This document shows, in pieces, positions 42,988 to 51,819 of a stretch of DNA of 64,000 nucleotides. The notes below the pieces were generated by a model that was not told the origin of the DNA, made no database searches, and saw nothing but the letters and a program-made list of their open reading frames with translations. Source of the stretch: an uncultured Demequina sp. (GTDB lineage: Bacteria > Actinomycetota > Actinomycetes > Actinomycetales > Demequinaceae); assembly GCA_937925595.1 (NCBI GenBank), contig CALALQ010000039.1:1-64000 (forward strand), given 5' to 3'. Made by a program: the position numbers and the translations under genes. Each line of letters begins with the position of its first letter. Position 1 is the first letter of the stretch.

Positions 42988-44310
42988 ATGACCTGGGTGC
43001 TCATAGGTGTGGGCGTTCTGCTCACGCTGGGGACGGCGATCTTCGTCGCCGCCGAGTTCTCGCTCGTCGCCATCGATCCCGCTCACGTCACTGGCAAGCG
43101 CGCCCCCCGCATCCGCAAGGCCCTCGCGACCCTCTCGACGCAGCTGAGCGGAGCCCAAGTCGGCATCACCCTCACCACAGTGCTCCTTGGTTACACGGCG
43201 CAGCCGGCGATTGTCGATCTGCTGCGCATTCCCCTGAGCGACAGCGCCCTTTCTCGCGGCGCGGTCGGTGCCGTCGCGGGCACCATCGCGATGATCCTCG
43301 TCAACGCCTTCTCGATGATCTTCGGCGAACTGGTGCCCAAGAACCTGGCGCTGTCCCGCCCCCTCGAGACCGCAGGATTCACCGGTCCGCCTGTCATGGG
43401 GTTCACCAAGGCGCTGGGCCCCCTCATTCGCGGCCTCAACAACTCCGCGAACTGGATCCTGCGCACCATGGGCATCGAGCCCAAGGAGGAGTTGAGCGGC
43501 GGACGCTCGCCGCAAGAGCTTGCGACCCTCGTCAAACGCAGCGCAGAGGCAGGCACCCTCGACGCCGGCACCGCGCGACTGCTCACCAACACCCTCGACC
43601 TCGACGAGCTCAGCGCGGTCGATGTCATGACGGACCGCACCCGCGTCACCATGCTCCCCGCAAGCGCGAAAGCCGCCGATGTGCTGGTAGCCGCGAGAGC
43701 GTCGGGCCATTCCCGCTTCCCCGTGATGGGGGACGGACCCGACGACGTGCTCGGCATCGTCACCCTCGCCGGCGCCATCAGCGTTCCCGCAACCGATCGC
43801 GATGAGGCTCCCGTCACGACGCTCATGGTCAAGGCGCCGCGTGTTCCAGAGACCATGCAGCTGAGGCCCCTGCTCGTCGAGCTGCGCGGGCTCGCGCTGC
43901 AATGCGCGATCGTCCAGGACGAATACGGCGGCACCGCGGGCCTCGTGACGCTCGAGGACCTCATTGAGGAGATCGTCGGCGACGTCGCGGATGAGCATGA
44001 CCGACGCCGTCCTCCTATGTATCGGGCGCCCGGCGGGGCGTGGGTTGCGCAGGGCGACCTGCGGCCAGACGAGGTGGAGGACCTGTCCGGCATCTCGATT
44101 CCCGAGTCGCCCGCCTACGAGACCATTGCCGGCTTTGTCATGGCTCGGCTGGGGCGCATCGCTCAGGTGGGGGACGTCGTCGAGTCCGACGGCGCCCGCA
44201 TCACCGTCGAGCGGATGGACGAGCGGCGCATCGACAGGGTGCGCATCGAGCGCGTCGCGGTGGGTGATGTTGGGGTCGATGACCATGAGCCTGGCGGCGG
44301 TGACGCATGA
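42988..44310 (+). CDS. CNNM/HlyC-CorC family transporter-like protein with CBS domains
   Basis: The 440-residue protein has a CNNM (DUF21) membrane domain with three or four helices (GVGVLLTLGTAIFVAAEFSL, QVGITLTTVLLGYTAQPAI, FGELVPKNLALSRP), a CBS pair (VMTDRTRVTMLP, VQDEYGGTAGLVTLEDLIEE) and a C-terminal CorC_HlyC domain. Family members are linked to Mg2+ or other divalent cation transport, but some act only in regulation. It overlaps a shorter paralogue downstream by four bases. A possible -10 box TATAGT lies at 42946. Confidence 0.9.
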   Translation: MTWVLIGVGVLLTLGTAIFVAAEFSLVAIDPAHVTGKRAPRIRKALATLSTQLSGAQVGITLTTVLLGYTAQPAIVDLLRIPLSDSALSRGAVGAVAGTIAMILVNAFSMIFGELVPKNLALSRPLETAGFTGPPVMGFTKALGPLIRGLNNSANWILRTMGIEPKEELSGGRSPQELATLVKRSAEAGTLDAGTARLLTNTLDLDELSAVDVMTDRTRVTMLPASAKAADVLVAARASGHSRFPVMGDGPDDVLGIVTLAGAISVPATDRDEAPVTTLMVKAPRVPETMQLRPLLVELRGLALQCAIVQDEYGGTAGLVTLEDLIEEIVGDVADEHDRRRPPMYRAPGGAWVAQGDLRPDEVEDLSGISIPESPAYETIAGFVMARLGRIAQVGDVVESDGARITVERMDERRIDRVRIERVAVGDVGVDDHEPGGGDA

Positions 44311-45344
44311 GCATCGACCTGCTTCTCATTGTGATTGGCCTGCTGCTCGTGAACGCCTTCTTCGTTGGCGCCGAGTTCGCGATCATCTCTGCTCGGCGCA
44401 GCTCTATCGAGCCGCGTGCCGAGGCCGGCAGTCGCGCCGCCAAGACCGTGCTGTGGGCCATGGAGCATGTGTCCCTCATGCTCGCCTGCGCCCAGCTGGG
44501 CATCACCGTCGCGAGCGTCTCGCTTGGTGTGGTCGCGGAGCCCGCGATCGCGCATGCTCTCGAGCCCGTCATCCACGGGCTTGGCCTGCCTGCCCAGGCC
44601 TCGCATGTCGTTGCGCTGATCATTGCGCTGTCCCTCATCGTGTCGCTGCACGTCATCGTGGGAGAGATGGTGCCCAAGAACGCTGCGGTCTCGAATCCCG
44701 ACCGGGCGGCCATGCTGTTCGGACCGCCGCTCGTCGTCATCGCGCGCATCCTCAAGCCGATCATCGTGGCGCTCAACTGGATCGCGAACTGCTTCGTGAG
44801 GATGCTCGGCGTCGAGCCGCGCGACGAGGTCACGAGCGCGTTCACCGCCGACGAGGTGCAGTCCATCGTGGAGCGCTCCAACGCGGAAGGCACGCTGTCC
44901 GACCCCAGCGGGCTGCTCACCGGAGCGATCGAATTCTCCGAGCATGACGCTCGCGACGTCATGGTGCCCCTCGCCTCCGTCGTGTGCGCTCGCGCTGGAG
45001 TGACTGTGGAGGAGCTTGAGCAGCTCGCGGTGCGCACCGGTTTCTCTCGCTTCCCCGTCAAGAACGAGGACGAGTTTGTGGGCTACCTGCACATCAAAGA
45101 CACGCTCTTTGCCCGTCCCGCCGAGCGCGAGGAGCCCATTCACGCCTGGCGCGTTCGCGATCTGCCTGTCGTTGGCGCGCGCGACGAGGTGGAGGACGTG
45201 CTCGCTCTCATGAGCCGTTCCGGTGCGCATATCGCGCTCGTGGTGGGGGAGAGCGGTCCGGAGGGCATGGTCTTCCTCGAGGACATCCTTGAGGAGCTGG
45301 TCGGCGAAGTATCAGGCACGATAGAGGGCCCGTCACCTGTGTGA
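44307..45344 (+). CDS. CNNM/HlyC-CorC family protein, C-terminal domain missing
   Basis: The 345-residue paralogue has the same membrane domain (AEFAIISARRSSIEPRAEAG, CAQLGITVASVSLGVVAEPA, GEMVPKNAAVSNP) and CBS pair, but ends after EDILEELVGEVSGTIEG without the CorC_HlyC domain. Tandem long and short CNNM genes are common in actinobacteria, suggesting a heteromer. ATG 44307 overlaps the previous stop. Confidence 0.9.
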   Translation: MSIDLLLIVIGLLLVNAFFVGAEFAIISARRSSIEPRAEAGSRAAKTVLWAMEHVSLMLACAQLGITVASVSLGVVAEPAIAHALEPVIHGLGLPAQASHVVALIIALSLIVSLHVIVGEMVPKNAAVSNPDRAAMLFGPPLVVIARILKPIIVALNWIANCFVRMLGVEPRDEVTSAFTADEVQSIVERSNAEGTLSDPSGLLTGAIEFSEHDARDVMVPLASVVCARAGVTVEELEQLAVRTGFSRFPVKNEDEFVGYLHIKDTLFARPAEREEPIHAWRVRDLPVVGARDEVEDVLALMSRSGAHIALVVGESGPEGMVFLEDILEELVGEVSGTIEGPSPV

Positions 45345-45377
45345 GGCATCCAACATGGCCTCTCCCTGGCGGGTTTC

Positions 45378-45393
45378 GTAACCATTCGGTTAC
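45378..45393 (+). promoter_or_regulatory. Possible MtrA-binding box
   Basis: GTAAC (45378-45382), six bases, GTTAC (45389-45393) is a direct repeat of GTNAC half-sites spaced by six, the form reported for MtrA boxes and close to GlnR boxes. It lies 94 bases upstream of a secreted cell-wall carboxypeptidase gene, the type of gene MtrA controls in other actinobacteria. The same bases can be drawn as an inverted repeat GTAACC...GGTTAC. Confidence 0.5.
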
Positions 45394-45486
45394 CATTGAC
45401 GGGCCGCTGCCCCGGCGGCTAAACATTGGCGGACAGTCCCCTGGGGCCTTGCACTGAGGGTAAGCACGAGGTGAGTCGGAGGTGTT

Positions 45487-46506
45487 ATGAGTTCCTTGAT
45501 GGAAGCACCGACGACCTCCGGTGAGATCGCCGTAGGCACCCGCAAAGAGCGCCGCATCGTCGAGACTCAAGAGATTCGCATTCGCACCACGCACCGTCGC
45601 CGCAAGGTGATGACGCGAGGTGGCGTGCTCGCAGGCTTCGTGCTCGCGATGGTCGTCTACCCCATCTACGGAACGATCGCACCGTACGCGGACGCCGCCG
45701 AGGCACTTCCGGGAGTCACCAAGGGCCAGTCGCCTTCCACGGCGGCGGCCCTTCTTGGCGCTGAGCCTCTTCTGCTGTCATCGGACCTGCCGCTGCCCGA
45801 GGTTGATGCCAACCTGCTCGCCTACACCGCGTCAGAGGCCGTCGTCGTCACCACGGGCATTCCCAACTGCAGCCCTTCGACGCCCATCAAGGGAACCAAC
45901 GGCCGCGTCGCCGCGAGCTCGCTGTGCGCCCTGCCGCAGAGGGGACAGAGCCTTGCGGCTGAGGCCGCGCTCGGCTGGAATGCGATGAACTCGTACTTCC
46001 GCACCACCTTCGGCAGGAATATCTGCCTTGACGATTCGTACCGCACGCTGCAGCAGCAGTTCGGCACTCGCGCCACTCGCGGCTACCTGGCGGCGCGACC
46101 CGGAACGTCGATGCACGGCTGGGGCCTCGCCGTCGACATCTGCAAGGAAGACCTGAGGGGCGCCAAGGGCGAATGGCTCCGCGCCAACGCGAAGACCTTC
46201 GGCTGGGAGAACCCGTACTGGGCCAAGACGTCGAAGTACGAACCCTGGCACTGGGAGTACTTCCCGCTGACCGCGAGGTACTACGACTCGTCCTGGGGCT
46301 CAGGCAGCAGCAACTACTCCGACGGCGGATCGAGCAAGTCGTCGTCTTCCTCGTCCTCGTCGTCATCCGACAAGTCCGGATCGAAGTCCGGCGACTCCGG
46401 CTCCAAGACCACGTCCACCAAGCCGCCGTCCTCCGGTGGCGGTGGCAGCGGCGGAGACGACAGCGGCTCGACACCCGACGAGCCAGCGACCGACGCCGAA
46501 GGCTGA
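45487..46506 (+). CDS. Secreted D-Ala-D-Ala carboxypeptidase-like M15 peptidase
   Basis: The 339-residue protein has a basic cytoplasmic N-terminus, one membrane or signal segment (GGVLAGFVLAMVVYPIYG, residues about 45-62), a VanY-type M15 peptidase domain with the zinc motif SMHGWGLAVDI near residue 208 and EPWHWEY near 253, and a long Ser/Gly/Lys-rich tail from about residue 275. It should trim peptidoglycan stem peptides outside the membrane. GGAGGTG lies before ATG 45487. The possible MtrA box upstream fits its role. Confidence 0.88.
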   Translation: MSSLMEAPTTSGEIAVGTRKERRIVETQEIRIRTTHRRRKVMTRGGVLAGFVLAMVVYPIYGTIAPYADAAEALPGVTKGQSPSTAAALLGAEPLLLSSDLPLPEVDANLLAYTASEAVVVTTGIPNCSPSTPIKGTNGRVAASSLCALPQRGQSLAAEAALGWNAMNSYFRTTFGRNICLDDSYRTLQQQFGTRATRGYLAARPGTSMHGWGLAVDICKEDLRGAKGEWLRANAKTFGWENPYWAKTSKYEPWHWEYFPLTARYYDSSWGSGSSNYSDGGSSKSSSSSSSSSSDKSGSKSGDSGSKTTSTKPPSSGGGGSGGDDSGSTPDEPATDAEG

Positions 46507-46619
46507 GCACGGGCCCCATCTCAGCTCAAGTCACTTACTGGTCATTAACCGGACAGGTGTGACAAATCCGTCATTCCTGGGTGATGCGCAATTTTCCTCC
46601 TTCTGCCAGGCTTGATGAA

Positions 46620-46635
46620 CTCGCAACGTTGCGAG
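46620..46635. promoter_or_regulatory. 16-base perfect palindrome
   Basis: CTCGCAACGTTGCGAG is a perfect palindrome centred on CG, the form typical of dimeric repressor operators (for instance LacI-type). It lies 29 bases before ATG 46665, where a bound protein would overlap the likely transcript start. No regulator gene is adjacent. Confidence 0.45.
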
Positions 46636-46664
46636 CCTGCATGGGTCAAGCCACTGGAGGGAAC

Positions 46665-47054
46665 ATGGACGTCGCGCTCCGGCACGAGGAGTCATCATCA
46701 CTTCCAACGCGCTCGAGCGCGGGCAAAGTCTCACTCGCATGGCCCGTCTGCGGCCGCGTCGTCGACGTGTCCGGCGGTCCCAATGGCCGTGCGCTGCGCT
46801 GTCACCTCTCGCACGGCCACCGCGGCGAGTGCGATGACCTCGGCTCGTCAGAGCTCGAGCACTGGCAGGCTCGCGCGAACGCTGCCGACAACTCGCGAAC
46901 CCTCGACGACGTCATCGCGATGGCGCTCGCCCACGCCCGCAGCTACGAGGCTGTCGCCCAGTGGCGCCGCGAGCGGGGCGCCCGCTACGAAGCGGAGCGA
47001 CTCGACTCGATGGCCGAGGCGCTGCGCCACTTCATCGCGCTCCTGAAGCGCTGA
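46665..47054 (+). CDS. Small Cys/His-containing hypothetical protein
   Basis: ATG 46665 is preceded by GGAGGGAAC and gives 129 residues; longer in-frame starts exist. A central segment, WPVCGRVVDVSG ... ALRCHLSHGHRGECDD, has three cysteines and three histidines that could bind a metal. The C-terminal half is helical and charged (RARYEAERLDSMAEALRHF). The family is not recognised. It is convergent with the alpha-galactosidase. Confidence 0.6.
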   Translation: MDVALRHEESSSLPTRSSAGKVSLAWPVCGRVVDVSGGPNGRALRCHLSHGHRGECDDLGSSELEHWQARANAADNSRTLDDVIAMALAHARSYEAVAQWRRERGARYEAERLDSMAEALRHFIALLKR

Positions 47055-47077
47055 GTCCAAGGGCTGACGCCCTGAGT

Positions 47078-49279
47078 TCAGCTGACGCCCTCGGCGCGAA
47101 TCAGCACCACCTCTTCTGGATCGAGGCTCGGCGCCTGCACTCCGTGAACTGCGAGCGCGCGGCCCGTAAGCTCTAGGGCCCTCCCGTTCTCAGCGTCGGC
47201 CCACCACTGGGGTTTTGCCCTGGGGCCCGCATCGCTGAGCTTCACCGGACCCACCGGGAACACGCGGTAGGTGCGATCGGGGTGCAATCCCTCGAGGCGC
47301 AGCAGTCCGGTGGGCTGCTCGACCACCGAGTCGGTTGCCGCGTACGAGTACAGCGCCTCCGAGCGGTCGGTCGCGACAACGCCCTGGAGCACGCGACCGC
47401 CAACGGGGAGGTCGCTGCGCACCACGATTCCCGAGTGCAGCAGGGCCCTGTGCTCCTTGTGCAGCGCGACCCACTGGGTGAGCGCGGCGCGCGTCGCGGG
47501 ATCCGATGCCTCTTCGCCAGCGACGTTCCACTCGATGCCAAGGTGACCCCAGAACGCGGTCCCCGCGCGGAAGTCGAGGCTTGCGCTGCGATGCGTGGTG
47601 TGCGCGCGCGGCGGCCCGATGTGCGCGCCCATCATCTCCGGCGGCACCAGCAGCGAGGTGTGCAGCTGCATTCGCTGTCGTTCGAGCGGGTCGTTGCAGT
47701 CCGATGTCCACACTCGCTGGGCGCGCTCAAGCACGCCCAAGTCGACTCTCGCCCCGCCACCAGAGCAGGACTCGATCTCGAGTCCGGGGAAGGCCTCTTG
47801 GAGGCCATCGAGCAGCCGGTAGAAGGCGAGCGTCTGCGCATGACCGATGGGACGGCCCGTCACCGAGTTGCCGGCTTCATGCAGATCGCGGTTGTGATCC
47901 CACTTGAGATACGCGGGCCGCAGGGCCGCGACGAGCGAGTGCAGCCGCTCCTCGATGTAGGCGTACGCCTCAGGATGCGTGAGGTCGAGCACCTGCTGAC
48001 GCCGCGCCTCAAGCGGCAGCCTGCCGCCTCCGCGCGGTGCCGCGTCGCTCGCATGTGGCTGCGCGATCCACTCGGGATGGGCGCGGGCGAGGTCGGAGTC
48101 GGGGTTGATCATCTCGGGCTCGAACCACAGCCCGAACTCGAGTCCCTTGCCGCGCACATACTCGGCTAGCGGCTCGAGTCCCTGCGGGTAGATCTCCTCA
48201 TCGACATACCAGTCGCCCAGCCCCGCGTTGTCCGAGCGGCGGTGCCGGAACCAGCCGTCATCGAGAACGAACCGCTCCGCGCCCACCTCTGCCGCCGCGT
48301 CGGCGAGCGCATAGAGAGCCGCATGATCGTGGTCGAAGTACGCCGCCTCCCACGTGTTGACGAGCACCGGTCGCGGCCTGCGCGGGTATCGCGGCAAGGA
48401 GCGCAGCCATTGATGGATGCGGGCCGACGCTGTGTCCAGTCCGGCGGAGGAATACGAGTAGTAGACCCATGGGGTCTCGTAGCTGTCGCCGGCTTCGAGA
48501 ATCACCTCGCCGGGGAACAGCAGCTCGCCGCCGCCCATGACCCCCGTGCCATCGTTGGCCCGCTCGGCAAGGTGTCGAGAGTTGCCTGACCAGCCCACGT
48601 GGGTGAGCCACACCTCTCCGCTGCGGAAGCCGAAACCCTTGGTGCCCGCCGCGATGAGGAAGGCGCTGTCGTGCCCGGGCTTGCCGCGACGCGATTCGCG
48701 GAGGTGGGTTCCCGTGACGAACTCGTGACGCTGCGGTGTGCGCTCGCGGATCCACCTGCCAGTGTAGTCGAGCAGCTCCGTCGCCTCTCGCGGCACGGGC
48801 AGCAGCAGCGTGAGCTGGTCCACCTGATACGGAGCGCCCCCTCCCGAACCCGTGCTCGCAAGCGCCGCCTTCGCGCGCACCAGGCCCGACTCGAGCAGCT
48901 CGATCGTGACCGTGAGCTCCAAAGCCGCGACAGCGTCGGCCGCCGTGACGGTGAGCCGCTGGGTGCCGTCTGCCGCAGACAGCTGGACCCCACTCACCGT
49001 GAACTGCGTCGAGTGGTCGCGACCCGCGCGGCTGCCAGAGACCCCCGGGGTGTGCATCCATCCGCACGAATGCTCGGGCAGCACGGAGAGCGCATGACGC
49101 GAGTCGAACTCGCCGCCCACGCGCGGCTCGACGCTCGCGAGCGCGATCTCCTCGAGGGCGTGATCGCTGAGCTCGCCAAGATCGGCGCCCCAGTGGAGCA
49201 CTCGGGGCAGCCGGCCGTCGCCCACGTCGATGATCAGGGAGACTCCGGACGCGCGCAGATGCAGAAGATTGCTGGGCAT
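47078..49279 (-). CDS. Alpha-galactosidase, glycoside hydrolase family 36
   Basis: The 733-residue enzyme has the GH36 layout: an N-terminal beta-supersandwich domain, a central TIM barrel with NTWEAAYFDHDH, VLDDGWFRHRR, FGLWFEPEMI, the nucleophile in KWDHNRD near residue 460 and the acid/base in WTSDCNDPLER near 525, and a C-terminal beta-domain. It releases alpha-galactose from raffinose-type sugars. No signal peptide is present, so it should be cytosolic. No sugar transporter lies next to it. Confidence 0.92.
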   Translation of the reverse strand: MPSNLLHLRASGVSLIIDVGDGRLPRVLHWGADLGELSDHALEEIALASVEPRVGGEFDSRHALSVLPEHSCGWMHTPGVSGSRAGRDHSTQFTVSGVQLSAADGTQRLTVTAADAVAALELTVTIELLESGLVRAKAALASTGSGGGAPYQVDQLTLLLPVPREATELLDYTGRWIRERTPQRHEFVTGTHLRESRRGKPGHDSAFLIAAGTKGFGFRSGEVWLTHVGWSGNSRHLAERANDGTGVMGGGELLFPGEVILEAGDSYETPWVYYSYSSAGLDTASARIHQWLRSLPRYPRRPRPVLVNTWEAAYFDHDHAALYALADAAAEVGAERFVLDDGWFRHRRSDNAGLGDWYVDEEIYPQGLEPLAEYVRGKGLEFGLWFEPEMINPDSDLARAHPEWIAQPHASDAAPRGGGRLPLEARRQQVLDLTHPEAYAYIEERLHSLVAALRPAYLKWDHNRDLHEAGNSVTGRPIGHAQTLAFYRLLDGLQEAFPGLEIESCSGGGARVDLGVLERAQRVWTSDCNDPLERQRMQLHTSLLVPPEMMGAHIGPPRAHTTHRSASLDFRAGTAFWGHLGIEWNVAGEEASDPATRAALTQWVALHKEHRALLHSGIVVRSDLPVGGRVLQGVVATDRSEALYSYAATDSVVEQPTGLLRLEGLHPDRTYRVFPVGPVKLSDAGPRAKPQWWADAENGRALELTGRALAVHGVQAPSLDPEEVVLIRAEGVS

Positions 49280-49319
49280 ATGGCAAGCCTAAGTGCCGCT
49301 GAAGAGTCAAGATGGACTC

Positions 49320-50408
49320 ATGCTCATCACGGTTCCGGCTGAGACCAAAGTGGCGGAGTCGCGCGTGGCGCTGACCCCCGGGGGAGCGCGTACGCTCATC
49401 GCCGACGGGCACGAGGTGTGGGTGCAGAGCGGAGCCGGCTCGGGCTCCGCCTTCACCGACGATGAGTACGCGCGGGCCGGCGCCACCCTGGTCGACGTGG
49501 CCGCGGCGTGGAGCGGCGAACTCGTCCTCAAGGTCAAGGAGCCCACCCCTGAGGAGTACTCGCACCTCACCGACAACACGCTCTTCACGTTCCTGCACCT
49601 TGCCGCCAACGAGCCGCTCGGCAAGGCATTGATCGAGGCAGGCACCACGGCGCTGTCCTATGACACGGTTCAGCTCGAAGATGGCTCCCTCCCACTGCTC
49701 GCCCCCATGAGTGCAGTCGCCGGCACCATGGCGCCGCTCGTGGGTGCCTACCATCTGCTGAGCTCGCAGGGCGGTCGCGGCATCCTGCTCGGTGGCGTGC
49801 CCGGTGCGGCCCCCGGCCGGGTCACCGTGATCGGTGCCGGGGTCGCCGGCACCCACGCCGTGGCGCAGGCGTTCGGCCTTGGCGCGGCAGTCACCGCGAT
49901 CGACCTTTCTCAGTCGCGGCTCGCGTCCATCAAGGACGCGTTCGGCGACGGCGTCACCACAGTCGTGTCAACGCCCGACGCCATTGCTGAGGCTGTTGCG
50001 CAGTCTGACCTGGTCATCGGCGCAGTTCTGCTTCCCGGACGTCCCGCTCCCAAGGTGGTGACCCATGCGATGGTCGAGGCGATGCGACCCGGCGCCGTGG
50101 TGGTCGACATCGCGATCGACCAAGGCGGCTGCTTCGAGGACTCCCGCCCTACGACCCATCAAGACCCCGTGTACACGGTGGCCGGCGTGCAGTTCTATTG
50201 CGTGGCCAACATGCCGGGTGCCGTGGGCGCCACGGCCACCGCGGCCTTGACCACCGCGACCCTCCCGTACGTGCGCGAACTGGCGAGCGGCGTGGAACAG
50301 GCAATGGAGCGCAACCCCGCGCTCGCGAAGGGACTCAACGTCGCTGGAAGAACGCTGCGACACCCCGCGGTTGCCCAGGCACTCTCTGCGCTTCCCGCTG
50401 AGGTCTGA
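49320..50408 (+). CDS. ald: Alanine dehydrogenase
   Basis: The 362-residue NAD-dependent enzyme deaminates L-alanine to pyruvate and ammonia. The start [20 protein letters not shown], substrate region [13 protein letters not shown] and [10 protein letters not shown], and NAD motif [10 protein letters not shown] near residue 171 with AIDLSQSRL are typical, as is the ending [19 protein letters not shown] 49320 is chosen; an earlier start adds nine unrelated residues. The last 74 bases overlap the end of the convergent patatin gene. Confidence 0.95.
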   Translation: MLITVPAETKVAESRVALTPGGARTLIADGHEVWVQSGAGSGSAFTDDEYARAGATLVDVAAAWSGELVLKVKEPTPEEYSHLTDNTLFTFLHLAANEPLGKALIEAGTTALSYDTVQLEDGSLPLLAPMSAVAGTMAPLVGAYHLLSSQGGRGILLGGVPGAAPGRVTVIGAGVAGTHAVAQAFGLGAAVTAIDLSQSRLASIKDAFGDGVTTVVSTPDAIAEAVAQSDLVIGAVLLPGRPAPKVVTHAMVEAMRPGAVVVDIAIDQGGCFEDSRPTTHQDPVYTVAGVQFYCVANMPGAVGATATAALTTATLPYVRELASGVEQAMERNPALAKGLNVAGRTLRHPAVAQALSALPAEV

Positions 50409-51237
50409 CGAGGTCGTCGAAGGACGGGTCCGAGTCGCTGGGGACCGGAGGGTCGCCTTCAGCATCGGCGAATTCGGGCCGCGAGTGCACCACGGGGTAG
50501 TCACTGAGCGCGAACTCGGCCGCCTCTCTTCCCAGCTCGATGAGTCCTGGCAGGTCCTTGACCACCCACTGCGAGCGGTGGCGGAGCTTGGGAGTGATCA
50601 TCGTGACGTCGTCGCGAATCTCGTACTCGTGAACCTGCAGGCTCGTGGTGCGACCCTTGGGCAGCAGATCCCATTCGGGGGCGAGGCGTACTCCGATGAC
50701 GTGGGTCGCTCCCATCTCGAATGCGACCTCGAGGGGAAGGTTCTGCACCACTCCGCCGTCAACGAGCGTGCGTCCTTCAAGCCGCTTGGGCCGGAACAGT
50801 CCGGGCACCGCGATCGAGGCGCTCACCGCATCGACGAGGGAACCCTTGTCGATCACGACCAGCTCGTTCGTGATCGCGTCGGTGGCGATCGCGGCAAAGC
50901 GCACGGGCATGTCCTCGATGCGCACGTCGTGGCTCATCTCCTCAACCGTGGCGCGCAGGCCCTCGGTGTCGAGCAGTCCAAGCCCGGGCGTCATCGAGAA
51001 GGTCCCAAAGTCACCCCAACTCGCGCGGCGCACCAGGTTCGAGAACTCATAAGGATCGAAGCCGTTCGCGTAGGCGCCGCCAGCGATCGCTCCTGCAGAG
51101 GTGCCCACCACGATCGTCGGGTGAATGCCGCGCTCGTGGAGCACCTCAAGCACGCCGGCATGCGCGGCACCCAGCGCACCGCCGCCGCCCAGCGCTAACC
51201 CGACATTCGGCTCATACCGGAGATCAACCCCACCCAT
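50335..51237 (-). CDS. Patatin-like phospholipase family protein
   Basis: The 300-residue protein has the patatin oxyanion loop LALGGGGALGAAHAGVL near residue 15, the nucleophile elbow GTSAGAIAGGAYA near residue 42 and the catalytic Asp in LVDGGVVQNLP near residue 175, so the Ser-Asp dyad is complete. It is a cytosolic lipase-like enzyme of unknown substrate, similar to the RssA/YchK group. ATG 51237 is chosen (MGGVDLRYEPNVGLAL). The 3' end overlaps ald by 74 bases. Confidence 0.92.
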   Translation of the reverse strand: MGGVDLRYEPNVGLALGGGGALGAAHAGVLEVLHERGIHPTIVVGTSAGAIAGGAYANGFDPYEFSNLVRRASWGDFGTFSMTPGLGLLDTEGLRATVEEMSHDVRIEDMPVRFAAIATDAITNELVVIDKGSLVDAVSASIAVPGLFRPKRLEGRTLVDGGVVQNLPLEVAFEMGATHVIGVRLAPEWDLLPKGRTTSLQVHEYEIRDDVTMITPKLRHRSQWVVKDLPGLIELGREAAEFALSDYPVVHSRPEFADAEGDPPVPSDSDPSFDDLVRPQREAQRVPGQPRGVAAFFQRR

Positions 51238-51291
51238 GCCGCCATGGTACGGACAGCGTCGGGCATGCCGCCAGCGGCATCGTAGGCTTGG

Positions 51292-51789
51292 ATGGTGACC
51301 CAGCCAGAAGAGAAGCCCCGCACCTGGATGCCGCTCATCATCGCCGGATCCATTGCGCTGCTGGTGATTGTCGGAGCCCTCACCGTGCACTTTGTGCGCG
51401 CCGACCTCAGCCCGCAAAAGCGGGCCGCAGCCGACGCATGCGAAGCGCAGTATAAGACCCAGTTCCCTGGCGGTCCGGGCATCATCGGGGGAGACATCTA
51501 CGCCGCCAGCGAGTGGAAGGCGCTGAGCGAGACCATGGTTCGCCTTGGCTACCTCAGCGACAAGCAGGCGGAAGTCACGGGGGAGCAGGCCGACGCTCTC
51601 GACAACGCCGCCGCTGCCCTCGCCAGTGCGGGCAAGGACGAACTCACCGTGGTGTGGCAGCGCGACGATCAATCGCACGCGACCTGCGTCGCAAAGGTAA
51701 CGGGCGAGTCGGTGGACTCGGTGACCGTCAGCGAGCTCGTCGAGCCCGCCAACACGTCACCGTCGCCAACGCCCACCCCAACGCCGTAA
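51292..51789 (+). CDS. Membrane-anchored hypothetical protein
   Basis: The 165-residue product has one N-terminal membrane segment (LIIAGSIALLVIVGALTVHF, residues about 15-34), an extracytoplasmic domain with two cysteines (DACEAQYKT and HATCVAKV) that could form a disulphide, and a Ser/Pro/Thr C-terminus (TSPSPTPTPTP). No family is recognised. Starts at ATG 51292 or GTG 51295. Confidence 0.65.
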   Translation: MVTQPEEKPRTWMPLIIAGSIALLVIVGALTVHFVRADLSPQKRAAADACEAQYKTQFPGGPGIIGGDIYAASEWKALSETMVRLGYLSDKQAEVTGEQADALDNAAAALASAGKDELTVVWQRDDQSHATCVAKVTGESVDSVTVSELVEPANTSPSPTPTPTP

Positions 51790-51819
51790 GCCAACCCCCG
51801 ACAGACTGCAGGAGTGTTC

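Noticed and set aside
45394..45486. c-di-AMP (ydaO-type) riboswitch before the carboxypeptidase gene
   Set aside because: A small GCCGC/GCGGC hairpin and GC-rich blocks exist, but the conserved ydaO signature was not recognisable.
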